A stretch of DNA of 64,000 nt from a bacterium (GTDB lineage: Bacteria > CAIWAD01): contig JAUIFJ010000009.1 of the NCBI GenBank assembly GCA_030429345.1, forward strand, positions 1 to 64,000, given 5' to 3'. The translations under genes and the position numbers were made by a program. The notes beneath the pieces are model-generated. The model did not search any database and had not been told where the DNA came from. It saw only the letters and a program-made list of their open reading frames with translations. Positions 21,314 to 31,057 of this stretch are shown here, piece by piece. Position 1 is the first letter of the stretch, and the number at the start of each line of letters is the position of its first letter.

Positions 21314-22750
21314 CTACTTGACCAACAGGACCTTGCGGCTTTCCGTGTGACCGTTGGCGTTCATCACGTAGAAGTAGACGCCGCTGGCCAGGCCGTTGCC
21401 GCTGAAGCTGGTGGTGTGCTGGCCGGCCTGGTGCATGCCGCTGGCCAGGGTGGCCACCTTCTCGCCGACCAGGTTGTAGACGGCCAGGTCGACGACGCTG
21501 GCGCGGTTCAGGCTGAACTCGATGGTCGTCGTCGGGTTGAAGGGATTCGGGTAGGCCTCGCCCAGGCTGAAGGCACCGGGAAGCTCCACGGCGTTGACGT
21601 TGACATCCTGCCAGAGGTCGCCCTGCGAGCCGAAGTCGTTGTTCACGATGAAAGTCGGATTGCTGTCATCCAGCATGGTGACCCAGTCGGCCTGGAAACC
21701 GGCCTCGTTGTCGCTGCCGTTGATGCCATACTTGTAGGTGATCTCACGGGATGTTCCCTGGGCGAAGGTGATCGTCTGCGTGAAGACTGTACCGCTGTCG
21801 TGGGTCAGCTGGTACTCGAGGGGCACCAGGTCCCAGGGCCAGTTGTTCCACGGACCGCAGATGGCGACATAGTCGATGGCGTCCCAACCGGTGATGCCCT
21901 GGTTCTCCTCGCCGGGATGGTCGTTGAACCAGGTGTCGACCAGGTGCAGGTCGCAATTGAAGGTCACGGCCACTTCCTGGCTCAGGATGTCGTCCCAGGT
22001 CACGTTGTCGAAGAAGACTTCCTCGGTGACATACTCGTGATACCCGTCCGTGTCCTCGTCGGGCCACTCCTCGGTGGGCTGCACGGTGCGATTGGCCACG
22101 CTTTCCCAAATGGCCAGGGCCTCGTCGCCATCCTCGAGGATCACGAACTTGTACTCCAGCGGGGTTTCGCTGCTCAGCTGGTCGAACTGGACTTCCAGGA
22201 AGTAGTGGCCGGGATTGCCGCCGACCTCGGTCATGGCGACGGCGCCGCCCCAGTTGCCGATGTTGGCGTGTCCGCCGCGAATCACGATCAGGTCCGTTCC
22301 CGGATCGAAGGTGCCGTTGTCCACGGGGATTTCCATGTTCACCAGGAAGGTGATCTCGGCGTCGACCAACTCGGGCACGGCGTCGATGTTGTTGAAGTAG
22401 CCGCCGTCGACGGTCTGGGCGCCTGTATCACCAACCACGAACTGGCGGTTGGGATCGTCTTCCCAGACGTCGCTTTCACCGGAAATGACGAACTTGAAGT
22501 CCACCGTCTCGCCGATCATCGAGTCTTCCAGGTCGTAGGTTCCGGAATAGATTCCTTCACCCATGTCGGTCAGGGTCGGGTTGGTTCCGCCCCAGCCGTT
22601 GAAGGATCCACGCGCCACCACCAGGTCGCTGCCCGGGGTGAAGTTCCCCAGCGCTTCCTGCACAGACATGTTGATCTGGAAGGTGATGGTCTGGATCGCC
22701 ATGACCGGAGCGGCCAGGCCCAGCATCAGGAAACCGATCCATTTCTTCAT
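21314..22750 (-). CDS. Secreted protein with carbohydrate-binding-like modules and T9SS/FlgD-like C-terminal tail
   Basis: Signal peptide MKKWIGFLMLGLAAPVMA; repeated FNGWGG/DMGEGIYSGTYDLE-type modules; tail AYPNPFNPTTTIEFSLNRASVVDLAVYNLVGEKVATL...SRKVLLVK. Confidence 0.8.
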   Translation of the reverse strand: MKKWIGFLMLGLAAPVMAIQTITFQINMSVQEALGNFTPGSDLVVARGSFNGWGGTNPTLTDMGEGIYSGTYDLEDSMIGETVDFKFVISGESDVWEDDPNRQFVVGDTGAQTVDGGYFNNIDAVPELVDAEITFLVNMEIPVDNGTFDPGTDLIVIRGGHANIGNWGGAVAMTEVGGNPGHYFLEVQFDQLSSETPLEYKFVILEDGDEALAIWESVANRTVQPTEEWPDEDTDGYHEYVTEEVFFDNVTWDDILSQEVAVTFNCDLHLVDTWFNDHPGEENQGITGWDAIDYVAICGPWNNWPWDLVPLEYQLTHDSGTVFTQTITFAQGTSREITYKYGINGSDNEAGFQADWVTMLDDSNPTFIVNNDFGSQGDLWQDVNVNAVELPGAFSLGEAYPNPFNPTTTIEFSLNRASVVDLAVYNLVGEKVATLASGMHQAGQHTTSFSGNGLASGVYFYVMNANGHTESRKVLLVK

Positions 22751-23069
22751 ACGTTCCTCCTCTTGCCGCACTGCGCGGCGTTTGAATGTGGGTTCTCGTT
22801 TCGTTCTATCTAACAAGCCGGGTACGATCGGGCAGTTTTTGCCGCGCTTTGTCACCCGACGGACCGCCCAGCTTGCCATGGCAAAGCTTCGGTCCACCTC
22901 ATGCTCTGTTCAATGCAATTTTACTGCCGAAGTCTACAGGATCCTTCCAGGATCCACACTCTATCGGCATTCCAACCCGCCATCTTCCATCAAACCGCCC
23001 GCCGACTTCTACAATCAAGCTTCGGAACCACCCACCAGGCATTCCAGAAACTCTATCCACCTGACACGA

Positions 23070-23112
23070 GAGTTTTCCGCAGGAAAACTCCAAAGTGCGC
23101 GCTTGCGCGCAC
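23070..23112. other. Two adjacent perfect hairpins downstream of the PorV-like gene
   Basis: GAGTTTTCC-GCA-GGAAAACTC (23070-23090) and GTGCGCGC-TT-GCGCGCAC (23095-23112). Confidence 0.75.
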
Positions 23113-23113
23113 G

Positions 23114-24133
23114 CTACCAGGCGAAACGCAGGCTGTAGCGTACGACGCTTTCCAGCCGTCCGAAATCCTGCCACGAGGCGTCAATATACAGTTTCCCCGC
23201 GCTGGCAAGCGGCAGATGCAGGCCAGCGCCAAGGGTCGCGCCGCCTTCCTGATCCTTCAGGAACAGCTGGTGCCAGCCGCCCCGGACGAAGAAGCGGTCA
23301 CGAAAACCATACTCGGATCCCAGCGAAATGGATTCCGAATTGTCGACCGGATGCGAGGCGTCGGCGGAGAGCAACAGGCTGTGCAGGGGGTTGTCGAAGG
23401 CATACATCGACACACCGATGCGGAAGGTCACCGGCAGGCTCCAGGAGAGCACATCCAGGTTGGCCGGCACCGCCGGATTGTCGCCGCCCTGGTTCGGGTT
23501 CAGGTCGTGTCCCACCAGCAGGTCGGTGCCCGACATCTCCATTTCCTGGAAAGAATAGTTGAAGATGCCCATGCCCAGCACCATGCCGTTGAAATTGGTG
23601 CGGAAGCGCGTTCCCACGTCAAAGGCCATGGCGTTGGCCTTTTCGTGCCAGATCTTGTTCTCCACGTACTTGCCGGTGAAGCCGATCGAGAAGCGGTCCG
23701 TGAAACGCAGGCTGTAGGTCAGGCCCAGGGCCAGGTCGGAGGCCTGGAAGAATTCCCCGGTGCCTTCCTGATCTTCGAGCGTCGTGACTTCCATCTCGCC
23801 ATAGTCGAGGTAGGTCATCGAGATGCCGACGCTGCTGTCGTCCCCCAGGTGTGTCACGAAAGCCATGTAGTTCAGGTCCGTGTCCGCCAGGTAGTCGTTC
23901 TGGATGAACAGCACCTCGGACTGTTCGAGCACGACCGCGCTGCCAGGGTTCCAGTAGAGGCAGCTGACATCCTCGCCGACGGAGGTGTAGGCGCCGCCCA
24001 TGCCCATGGCGCGGCTGCCGACGCCGATGCCCAGGAAGGGCGCCGCGGTCGTTCCCACGCGCGTGATCGAACTCGCCGCGAAAGCCTGTGTGACAAGCAG
24101 GGCCGGCAGAAGCAGGGGAATGAATCGTTTCAT
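23114..24133 (-). CDS. PorV/PorQ-family outer-membrane protein
   Basis: ITRVGTTAAPFLGIGVGSRAMGMGGAYTSVGEDVSCLYWNPGSAV is typical of the PorV/PorQ family. Confidence 0.88.
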   Translation of the reverse strand: MKRFIPLLLPALLVTQAFAASSITRVGTTAAPFLGIGVGSRAMGMGGAYTSVGEDVSCLYWNPGSAVVLEQSEVLFIQNDYLADTDLNYMAFVTHLGDDSSVGISMTYLDYGEMEVTTLEDQEGTGEFFQASDLALGLTYSLRFTDRFSIGFTGKYVENKIWHEKANAMAFDVGTRFRTNFNGMVLGMGIFNYSFQEMEMSGTDLLVGHDLNPNQGGDNPAVPANLDVLSWSLPVTFRIGVSMYAFDNPLHSLLLSADASHPVDNSESISLGSEYGFRDRFFVRGGWHQLFLKDQEGGATLGAGLHLPLASAGKLYIDASWQDFGRLESVVRYSLRFAW

Positions 24134-24142
24134 GGTCGTCTC

Positions 24143-27100
24143 CTACTTGATCAGCGCGAACTTGCCGATCTTCTCGCCGGCCTGGCTCTCGACATGGTAG
24201 ATGTAGACACCGTAGGCCACGTCCAGGCCCTCCTTGCTCTTCAGGTTCCAGTCCAGCGTCCCGTCCCACAGGGGCGCGTCGTGATCCAGGGTCTGCACCA
24301 GCTCGCCGCGGATGGTGTAGATGCGCACCGTCGCCGTCGGCGGCATGTGCGTGAACTGGATCTTTCGCGCGCCGCGGTTGCCCTTGATCGGCGTCGGCTC
24401 CCAGGTGGCGCTGGCCACATAGGGATTGGGAACGACCTTGATCGCGTCCAGCCCGCTGGCGGCGGCCTGGCGGTCGTAGCTCGGCGCCTGCGTCGTATAC
24501 GCGAAGCGGTCGGCCGCGCTGAAGGGCTTCCGTGTCACGGCGGTGTAGGCATCCCCTGCCATGGGCAGGCTCATGGAGGTGGTATCGTAGGGCTGGCTGA
24601 TCTGGAACATCCAGGTCAGGTCATGGGCCGCGCCGCTCGTCGCGCCGGCCCCGTCCTCGCGGACCAGGATCGCGTCGCGCGTATCGAAGGGCACGGTTGG
24701 ATCACGGCGCAGGGCGGGATTGCCCTCGTTGAGCTTGGCGTTGTAGATCCAGAAATCCAGCTCCACGGGATTCTCCGGATCCGTGACCTCGTAGATCCGG
24801 TAGTTGGTGGTGATCGGGTCGACAAGGCGGTTCAGGGTCTGCGTGAGACTCTGATCGAACCAGCTGTCAGGCCCCTGGCAGACCGCCCCTTCTCCCGCCG
24901 CGACGAACTCCATCTTGTAGTCGCGGGGCTGGACGCTGCCGTTGATCTGCCGCAGGGAAGGCGAGAAGTCCAGCAAAGCCAATGGGCGCAGGCCCCAGGG
25001 AATGATGTTCTCCGCCGACTGCTCGGACCAGTAGGACAGGTCCGGATTGGCCACGAGCCGCCAGTCGTTGCGGAAGACCGGCCGTACGCCATCCACGACC
25101 GGATGGTAGTTGCTGCTCGTCGTCGCGTAGCCCGTCAGGTCCATCACCAGCTGCTTGTGCACCAGGTTGTGGAAATAGGTGAAGAGCACGTCGACGACAT
25201 CGTCATCGGCCAGGGTATTGAGGAAGCTCGGCCGGTAGATCACGCGGCCGGCGTCGAAGTCGAAACTGAACTCGCCCTCGGCGTCCAGGGTGTCGCCCGT
25301 GTCCAGGCGGATCCAGATCGAGAGCGGCTCATTCGTATCCAGCCGCACGGCGCTTAAGCCTTCCGGCAGGACGCCGGGATGGCTGAGCATCTGCTGGGGA
25401 GTGTCCTTGTTGATGATGAAGGACTCGCTGACCGGCTCCTGGTTCTCGCGGCTCATCGTCCAGGCGAAGGCCGGCACGTGGATCTCGCTGAGCACGGCCC
25501 GCGTGGAGTCGAAGGGAATCGAGTCGATGACCGCGTCGTAGACCTGATCCGTCGGGTTCCAGACGAAATGCGTGTCCGGCACCCAAGAGAGGTACTCCCA
25601 GCCGAGCACATCCTTCAGGCGCCCCGTCGTGTCCGCGGCCAGGCTGATCTCGTAGCGCGCCCCGTCCACCAGCTGGCTCTCGTCGACGACTTCCAGCGAC
25701 AGGCTGCCGGTGGCCGTGCCGGCAAGGTGCTCGGCCTCCTCCATCACCAGGCCCGGCGTATACCCGGAGGCCGGCACACCGGCCTGGATGTAGACCGTGT
25801 TCAGGTCGAGCGTCACGCGCCCCGCCTCGTCGATGCTGGCCTGCTTGGCGCACTCGGCGGGAAGGAAGCCGGCGACGGCGTCTCCCCGGTCGTAGGAGGT
25901 GACGGCGTAGAAGTAGTTCTGGCCGTTGACCACCGTGGTATCGGTCCAGCTGTGGACCAGGCCCGTGTTGCTGCCCAGGTAGTACTGTGTGCCATTCAGC
26001 GGCAGCTCGAAGAAGCCCTCGACCTCGTTGATCAGGTCGAACTGCTCCGTGGGCGCGAAGCCGCTGGCCGTGCCGTGTCCGTCGGTGATGTTGTAGGTGT
26101 CCAGGAAGCCGGCGTCCGTCGCGCGGTAGATGCGGTAGCCCTCGAAATCCCGCAGGCCGCTGATGCGGTCGACGCTGTGCTCGGCGGCGTCGTCCCAGTA
26201 GAGCGTGACCTGGCCGTCGCCGGCCACCGCCTGCACCGTCGGCTTGGCGGGGGGCTGAATGAAGTTGTAGTTCTCGTTGTAGATCGTCCGGACCGTGGCC
26301 AGGTTGTTGTAGATGTCCTCTTCGGACTCGCCGAAGACCACGGCCAGGCTGATGCGCTGTGTCTCACCGCGACGCAGCGGGAAGTAGCCGCTGCCGTAGA
26401 GGAAGTCCACGTCGGCCGGCTGGCCCGCCGTCGAATCGAACTCGCCCGGAATCATGCGGTTCCAGATGTCGAAGTCGTTGCGTGAGCTGAATTCCGGGAA
26501 GGTGAACTCGTTGAAGCTGGTCAGGCCGATCTGGTCGCTTTCGGTGATGTCCAGCGCGTCGAAATGCGGCTCGCCGGGGCTGGGGACGCCGTCGCCCTCG
26601 CCGGCATCGCCGGTGGCCGGCTGGCCGTCGCCGCCGACATCGTCGTTCTCGATGTCCCAGTCGCCGTCGTTGTCCACGCCATCGTCGCGGCGCTCGTCGA
26701 CCAGCGGGTCCCAGTTGAGCACGACTCCCGCGCCGATCTCGCCCTCGCTCACTCCGAGCTGCGTCCAGTCCACGTAGACGACGCCCTCGTAGGCCGGGCT
26801 CTCGTCGATCACGCCGTTGAAGTTGTCGTCGATCAGGTTGGTCGGATCCTCGGCGACCATCTTGCCGTCGTAGATCTCGATCTCCAGGTCGCGCCAGGTC
26901 AATACCAGTGTATCACCGGAAGCAGGTACCTGAACGATCGAGCGCGGATAGAAGGGATCATTGTAGTTGATGGCGATCACCGACTCGCCGGCAGACAGCG
27001 GCCGCGGCGTCAGCATCTCGTCGAGCACGGCCTCCGTGAGACGGGGCGCGGCGTCTCCCTGGTTCGAATCGCCGTCGTTGTCGATCCAGTCCGTGTTGTT

Positions 27101-28108
27101 GCCCGGACTTTCCAGGAAGGCATAGCCGACGACGCCCACGTTGCGCACGCCGGGATGCACCGGCACCCAGCCCGCCTCGCCGCGGTCGTCGTTGTCGCTG
27201 GTGAAGGTGAACTCCTCGTCCAGGTCGAAGGTGTTGATGTCGTCGCCCGTGTCGCCGTTGCCGCCGACCAGCGTGCCGCAGACCATGCCGAAGCAGATCT
27301 TGTCATAATCGATGTCGCTGGTGTTTGTGATGTCATACAACCAGAAGACCACGTCCTCCGCCAGCACGTGCGACCACTGGAAGCCGCGCACGCTCATCTT
27401 CAGGCCCAGGCCGCCATGCGTCGTGTCGTCCTCGAAGGGCTGGATCAGTCGCACCAGGGCGCTGTCCGGGTCGTCGGGAAAATGCTCGAGCCACAGGTCC
27501 TCGTCCACCGAGTCGCGATAGGCCATTTCCTTGGTCATGAACTCCATGTCGCGGCTGTCGTCGACCCAGAAGTAGGCCTCCTGGTCCGCGTTGAGCACGT
27601 CGCGGCCGAAGTAGCCGTTCCAGCTGCCGGGCCAGCCCTTGTCGGGCCAGACCGTGGGCCAGGAGAAAGGCTGGTGGGACATGGCGATCAGGTTCGTGTC
27701 CGGGGCGGCGAAGCCGGGCAGCGGCATGAAGGTCCAGAACTCGCTGGGGTCCGCCGGATTGACCTCGTCGCGGCCGCGCGCCGGACTCTGTGTGACAGCG
27801 ACGCTGAGCACCTCGCGCTGCAGCAGGGGATTGAAGTACTCGGTGCCCACCAGCACACTGATGTCGCCGATGTACTCGTCCCCGGTGCCTCGCGGCCACT
27901 CGAAGGAGAACTCGTTGCCCACGCGGCCGACCAGGCCCGTGTTGTAGAAGGTGGTGCGCACCAGGTTGCCGCTGAGCGTGTTCTTGCGCTTCTCCAGCGG
28001 ATCCGCCCAGACGTCGTCGTACCATTCCTGGGCAATGGCCTGCAGCGGCAGCAGCAGGAGCGCTCCCCACAGGGCGCCCTGGGCAAGGGGTCGTGTGCTT
28101 CGTTTCAT
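24143..28108 (-). CDS. Very large secreted protein with T9SS-like C-terminal region
   Basis: Signal peptide MKRSTRPLAQGALWGALLLLPLQAIAQ; fibronectin-like segment; C-term KVVPNPYVASATWEPTP...VRIYTIRGELVQTL...GVYIYHVESQAGEKIGKFALIK. Confidence 0.8.
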   Translation of the reverse strand: MKRSTRPLAQGALWGALLLLPLQAIAQEWYDDVWADPLEKRKNTLSGNLVRTTFYNTGLVGRVGNEFSFEWPRGTGDEYIGDISVLVGTEYFNPLLQREVLSVAVTQSPARGRDEVNPADPSEFWTFMPLPGFAAPDTNLIAMSHQPFSWPTVWPDKGWPGSWNGYFGRDVLNADQEAYFWVDDSRDMEFMTKEMAYRDSVDEDLWLEHFPDDPDSALVRLIQPFEDDTTHGGLGLKMSVRGFQWSHVLAEDVVFWLYDITNTSDIDYDKICFGMVCGTLVGGNGDTGDDINTFDLDEEFTFTSDNDDRGEAGWVPVHPGVRNVGVVGYAFLESPGNNTDWIDNDGDSNQGDAAPRLTEAVLDEMLTPRPLSAGESVIAINYNDPFYPRSIVQVPASGDTLVLTWRDLEIEIYDGKMVAEDPTNLIDDNFNGVIDESPAYEGVVYVDWTQLGVSEGEIGAGVVLNWDPLVDERRDDGVDNDGDWDIENDDVGGDGQPATGDAGEGDGVPSPGEPHFDALDITESDQIGLTSFNEFTFPEFSSRNDFDIWNRMIPGEFDSTAGQPADVDFLYGSGYFPLRRGETQRISLAVVFGESEEDIYNNLATVRTIYNENYNFIQPPAKPTVQAVAGDGQVTLYWDDAAEHSVDRISGLRDFEGYRIYRATDAGFLDTYNITDGHGTASGFAPTEQFDLINEVEGFFELPLNGTQYYLGSNTGLVHSWTDTTVVNGQNYFYAVTSYDRGDAVAGFLPAECAKQASIDEAGRVTLDLNTVYIQAGVPASGYTPGLVMEEAEHLAGTATGSLSLEVVDESQLVDGARYEISLAADTTGRLKDVLGWEYLSWVPDTHFVWNPTDQVYDAVIDSIPFDSTRAVLSEIHVPAFAWTMSRENQEPVSESFIINKDTPQQMLSHPGVLPEGLSAVRLDTNEPLSIWIRLDTGDTLDAEGEFSFDFDAGRVIYRPSFLNTLADDDVVDVLFTYFHNLVHKQLVMDLTGYATTSSNYHPVVDGVRPVFRNDWRLVANPDLSYWSEQSAENIIPWGLRPLALLDFSPSLRQINGSVQPRDYKMEFVAAGEGAVCQGPDSWFDQSLTQTLNRLVDPITTNYRIYEVTDPENPVELDFWIYNAKLNEGNPALRRDPTVPFDTRDAILVREDGAGATSGAAHDLTWMFQISQPYDTTSMSLPMAGDAYTAVTRKPFSAADRFAYTTQAPSYDRQAAASGLDAIKVVPNPYVASATWEPTPIKGNRGARKIQFTHMPPTATVRIYTIRGELVQTLDHDAPLWDGTLDWNLKSKEGLDVAYGVYIYHVESQAGEKIGKFALIK

Positions 28109-28132
28109 ATGCGGCATTGAATCCTTTCAGCC

Positions 28133-31057
28133 CTAGAAGCTGAATTGAAATCCTACGATGACTTCGCGCGGACGCGAGTAGTTGGTCGGTGTGATGAACT
28201 GCTCGGCGAAGGTGCTTTCCCAGTCCAGGTTGTAGCCCGCGCGGCCCGTGCGCGCGAAGACGTTGTTCTCGTTCAGGCGGTCGAAGAGGTTCTTGACCTG
28301 GAAGGTCAGCCGGATCCGTTGCCCGCCCGTCCAGCGCTCTAGGTTCAGCCAGCCGTTGAGGTCCATGTTCATGTAGGTCGGCTTGCGTCCGCCGTTCTCG
28401 AGCAGGCCGACGACAATGTCGTCGCTGGCGGGAGTCAGAGTATACGGCAGGCCGCTCCCGTAGGTCCCCAGCAGTCCCATGCCCCAGAGATCCTGGTTCT
28501 GGTAGCGGGCGCTGAGGTTGAGCGTGTGACGCCGGTCCCAGTCCAGGGGCACCAGGTACTTGTTGACCTCGCCTCCGCCCTCCAGGGCGTTCTTGGCGGC
28601 GTCGGCGTTGCTGGCGTTGGCCTTGGCGATCTGCCAGGTGTAGTCGACGCCGGCGCTGAAGCCGCCGCCGAAGTTCTGGTCCAGGGTCACGGCGACTCCC
28701 TGCACCGTACCGAAGTCGCGGTTGGTGAAGATGTAGTACGTGTTCTCCCCGCGCATGGTGATCTTGCGGTCGGAACTGACCAGGTCGCGGATGTCACGGC
28801 TGTAGATGCTGACATCCAGCGAGGCGCTCTCGCCGATCTGCTGCTGCAGGCCGATCTCGTACTGCACCGTGCGCTCGACCTTCAGGTCCGGGTTGCCCAT
28901 GAGCGTATACTGTCCCGTCCACTCGAAGTCCGGGTTGCGGTAGAGCTGTTCGAAGCTGGGCCGCTGGAAGAAATGGCCGTAGCTGAAATGGATCACGCCG
29001 GTGTCGGTGATCGGGTAGGCCACGGCGATGCGCGGACTGAACTGGTACTTGATGGTCGTGTCTACGATGCGCTCGTCCGTCAGGTCGGTCAGATCGTAGG
29101 GCAGGTGCCAGTTGGCGTCGAAGACATCCAGCCGCACGCCCACGTTCAGAGTGATGTCCTGGAACTCCATCTTGTCCTGCAGGTACATGGCGCCTTCCCA
29201 GGGATAGCGCGTATAGATGTCACTGTTCGCGCCCTGGGGTTCGACGATGTTGTTGCCGTCGAAAGAGACGACACGGCGATCGTAGTCCATGACGTGCTGG
29301 CGGGCAATGAACCCTGTCTTGACCAGGTGGATCTTGCCCATCTGCCGCGTCAGGTCGAGCTTGAACTGCCAGGTGCTGGTCCTGCGATAGAAGTGCTCGT
29401 TCTCCGTGCCGCCGATATTCGCCGTGCCCACGTATACGGCGTCGTCATCGTAGGTGCCGCTGTTCCAGTTGATGCCGCCGAAATCGTAGTAGTAGAATCC
29501 GCTGCGCGTGACATCTTCCGTGTTCCGGTAGCGCGGATCCATGATGTCGTCGTAGAGCTTGTGGTTGTAGGTGCTGAGCACGTTGGAGGCGCTGGCGTCG
29601 AGGAAGGTGTTGTCGCCGAAGACCTTGTTCCATTTCAGGCTGACGTTCTGCTGGCGGCTGTAGCGGTTGAGCCGCCCGTCCGGCGTGTAGCGCCAGGCTT
29701 CGGCGTACTCGCGGTAGGAGCGCTCGCTGACGATGTAGTTCATGCGGAACTTGCTGGTCGGCGTGTGCTCCCAGGTCAGCTTGAACTGGCCGCTGCGCTT
29801 GAGCTCCGAATTCATGCGGACGTTCTCGGCGCCGTCCTTGTCGCCGCTGGAGCGCTCGTAGAGCTCCTGCGAACGCTCGATGGCGATCTGTCCGAACTCA
29901 CGCCAGGCCGCCCGGTCCTCGTCGGTCTGGGGCGGATAATTGTAGGTCCCGATGTACTCGTCGAAGAGCAGCTGCTCCAGATACTCGTCGAAGGCGAAGA
30001 TGTAGTACTCGTCCTCGTCCACTTCCAGCTCGCCGATGCCCAGCAGCGTCTCGGTGTTGAAGACGCGCGACTCGTTGCCGGTCACGGGGTGCTGGATCAC
30101 GAAGTAGCTTTCCTGGGGCGAGAAGAGATCGACTCCCTCGTACCAGCCCTCGTTGGCGAAATAGCGGCCGGTGCCGCTGAAGCTCAGCGAGGGAACCCCC
30201 GGGATCGGGCCGCTCAGCGAGAACTCCAGGTTGCGCAGGTTGAGCGGGTCCAGCTCGTCGATGTTCATGAACTGCTCGGTGTGATTCGAGAAGTAGTCCC
30301 CCGAATACATGCTGACGCTGCCCTCGAGCTTCTCGCCGCCGTCCTTCGTCACCGTGTTGACCACGCCGCTCATCGCCTGGCCGTACTCGGCGTTGAAGGT
30401 GCCGCTGATCACCTGCAGCTCCTGCACCATCGAGACCTGCACGTCGACGCCGCGGCCGCCGTCGTATACATCCGTCACCGGAATGCCGTCGACCAGGTAG
30501 AGCACCTCGCCGCTTCGGCCGCCGCGGAAGTGGCCGTCGACGACGCCGGCCTGCACCTGGACCACCTCGTTCAGTTCGGTCACCGGCATGCTGGACAGCT
30601 CCTCGCTGCCCACGTAGCTCGCGCTGAAGGTCTGGTCCACCTGCACCAGCGGGCGCTCGGCAGTGATCGTGATCACCTCGCCCTCGATGGCGCTGGTCTG
30701 CATCACGACATCGTGCCGGCTGGTCAGATCGACGCTGACCACCACCTGCTCGACGAAGGTTCTCGAATAGCCCACCGAACTGAACTCGAGCACATAGATG
30801 CCCGGCGAGATGTTCGAAAGGATGTAATCCCCTTCGAAGTCGGAGGCCGCGCCGCGCCGCGTGTTGTAGGGCGCGAGATCGGCAGGAGTGGCGGTCTCCA
30901 GCACCAGGTTGGAAGGCGTCTCGAGCAGGATCACGTTGACGCCGGGCAGCGGCTCGCCGCTCGTGTCCGTGATCGTTCCGGTGATCTTGCCGGTGATGCC
31001 CGCCTGGGCGGCCGCGGCCAGGCCCAGCAGCAGGGCCAGAAGGGTTCTGTTTCTCAT
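28133..31057 (-). CDS. TonB-dependent receptor with carboxypeptidase-like regulatory N-terminal domain
   Basis: ITGKITGTITDTSGEPLPGVNVILLETP; plug motif VVQVQAGVVDGHFRGGRSGEVLYLVDGIPV; C-term beta-barrel ending GFQFSF. Confidence 0.95.
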   Translation of the reverse strand: MRNRTLLALLLGLAAAAQAGITGKITGTITDTSGEPLPGVNVILLETPSNLVLETATPADLAPYNTRRGAASDFEGDYILSNISPGIYVLEFSSVGYSRTFVEQVVVSVDLTSRHDVVMQTSAIEGEVITITAERPLVQVDQTFSASYVGSEELSSMPVTELNEVVQVQAGVVDGHFRGGRSGEVLYLVDGIPVTDVYDGGRGVDVQVSMVQELQVISGTFNAEYGQAMSGVVNTVTKDGGEKLEGSVSMYSGDYFSNHTEQFMNIDELDPLNLRNLEFSLSGPIPGVPSLSFSGTGRYFANEGWYEGVDLFSPQESYFVIQHPVTGNESRVFNTETLLGIGELEVDEDEYYIFAFDEYLEQLLFDEYIGTYNYPPQTDEDRAAWREFGQIAIERSQELYERSSGDKDGAENVRMNSELKRSGQFKLTWEHTPTSKFRMNYIVSERSYREYAEAWRYTPDGRLNRYSRQQNVSLKWNKVFGDNTFLDASASNVLSTYNHKLYDDIMDPRYRNTEDVTRSGFYYYDFGGINWNSGTYDDDAVYVGTANIGGTENEHFYRRTSTWQFKLDLTRQMGKIHLVKTGFIARQHVMDYDRRVVSFDGNNIVEPQGANSDIYTRYPWEGAMYLQDKMEFQDITLNVGVRLDVFDANWHLPYDLTDLTDERIVDTTIKYQFSPRIAVAYPITDTGVIHFSYGHFFQRPSFEQLYRNPDFEWTGQYTLMGNPDLKVERTVQYEIGLQQQIGESASLDVSIYSRDIRDLVSSDRKITMRGENTYYIFTNRDFGTVQGVAVTLDQNFGGGFSAGVDYTWQIAKANASNADAAKNALEGGGEVNKYLVPLDWDRRHTLNLSARYQNQDLWGMGLLGTYGSGLPYTLTPASDDIVVGLLENGGRKPTYMNMDLNGWLNLERWTGGQRIRLTFQVKNLFDRLNENNVFARTGRAGYNLDWESTFAEQFITPTNYSRPREVIVGFQFSF

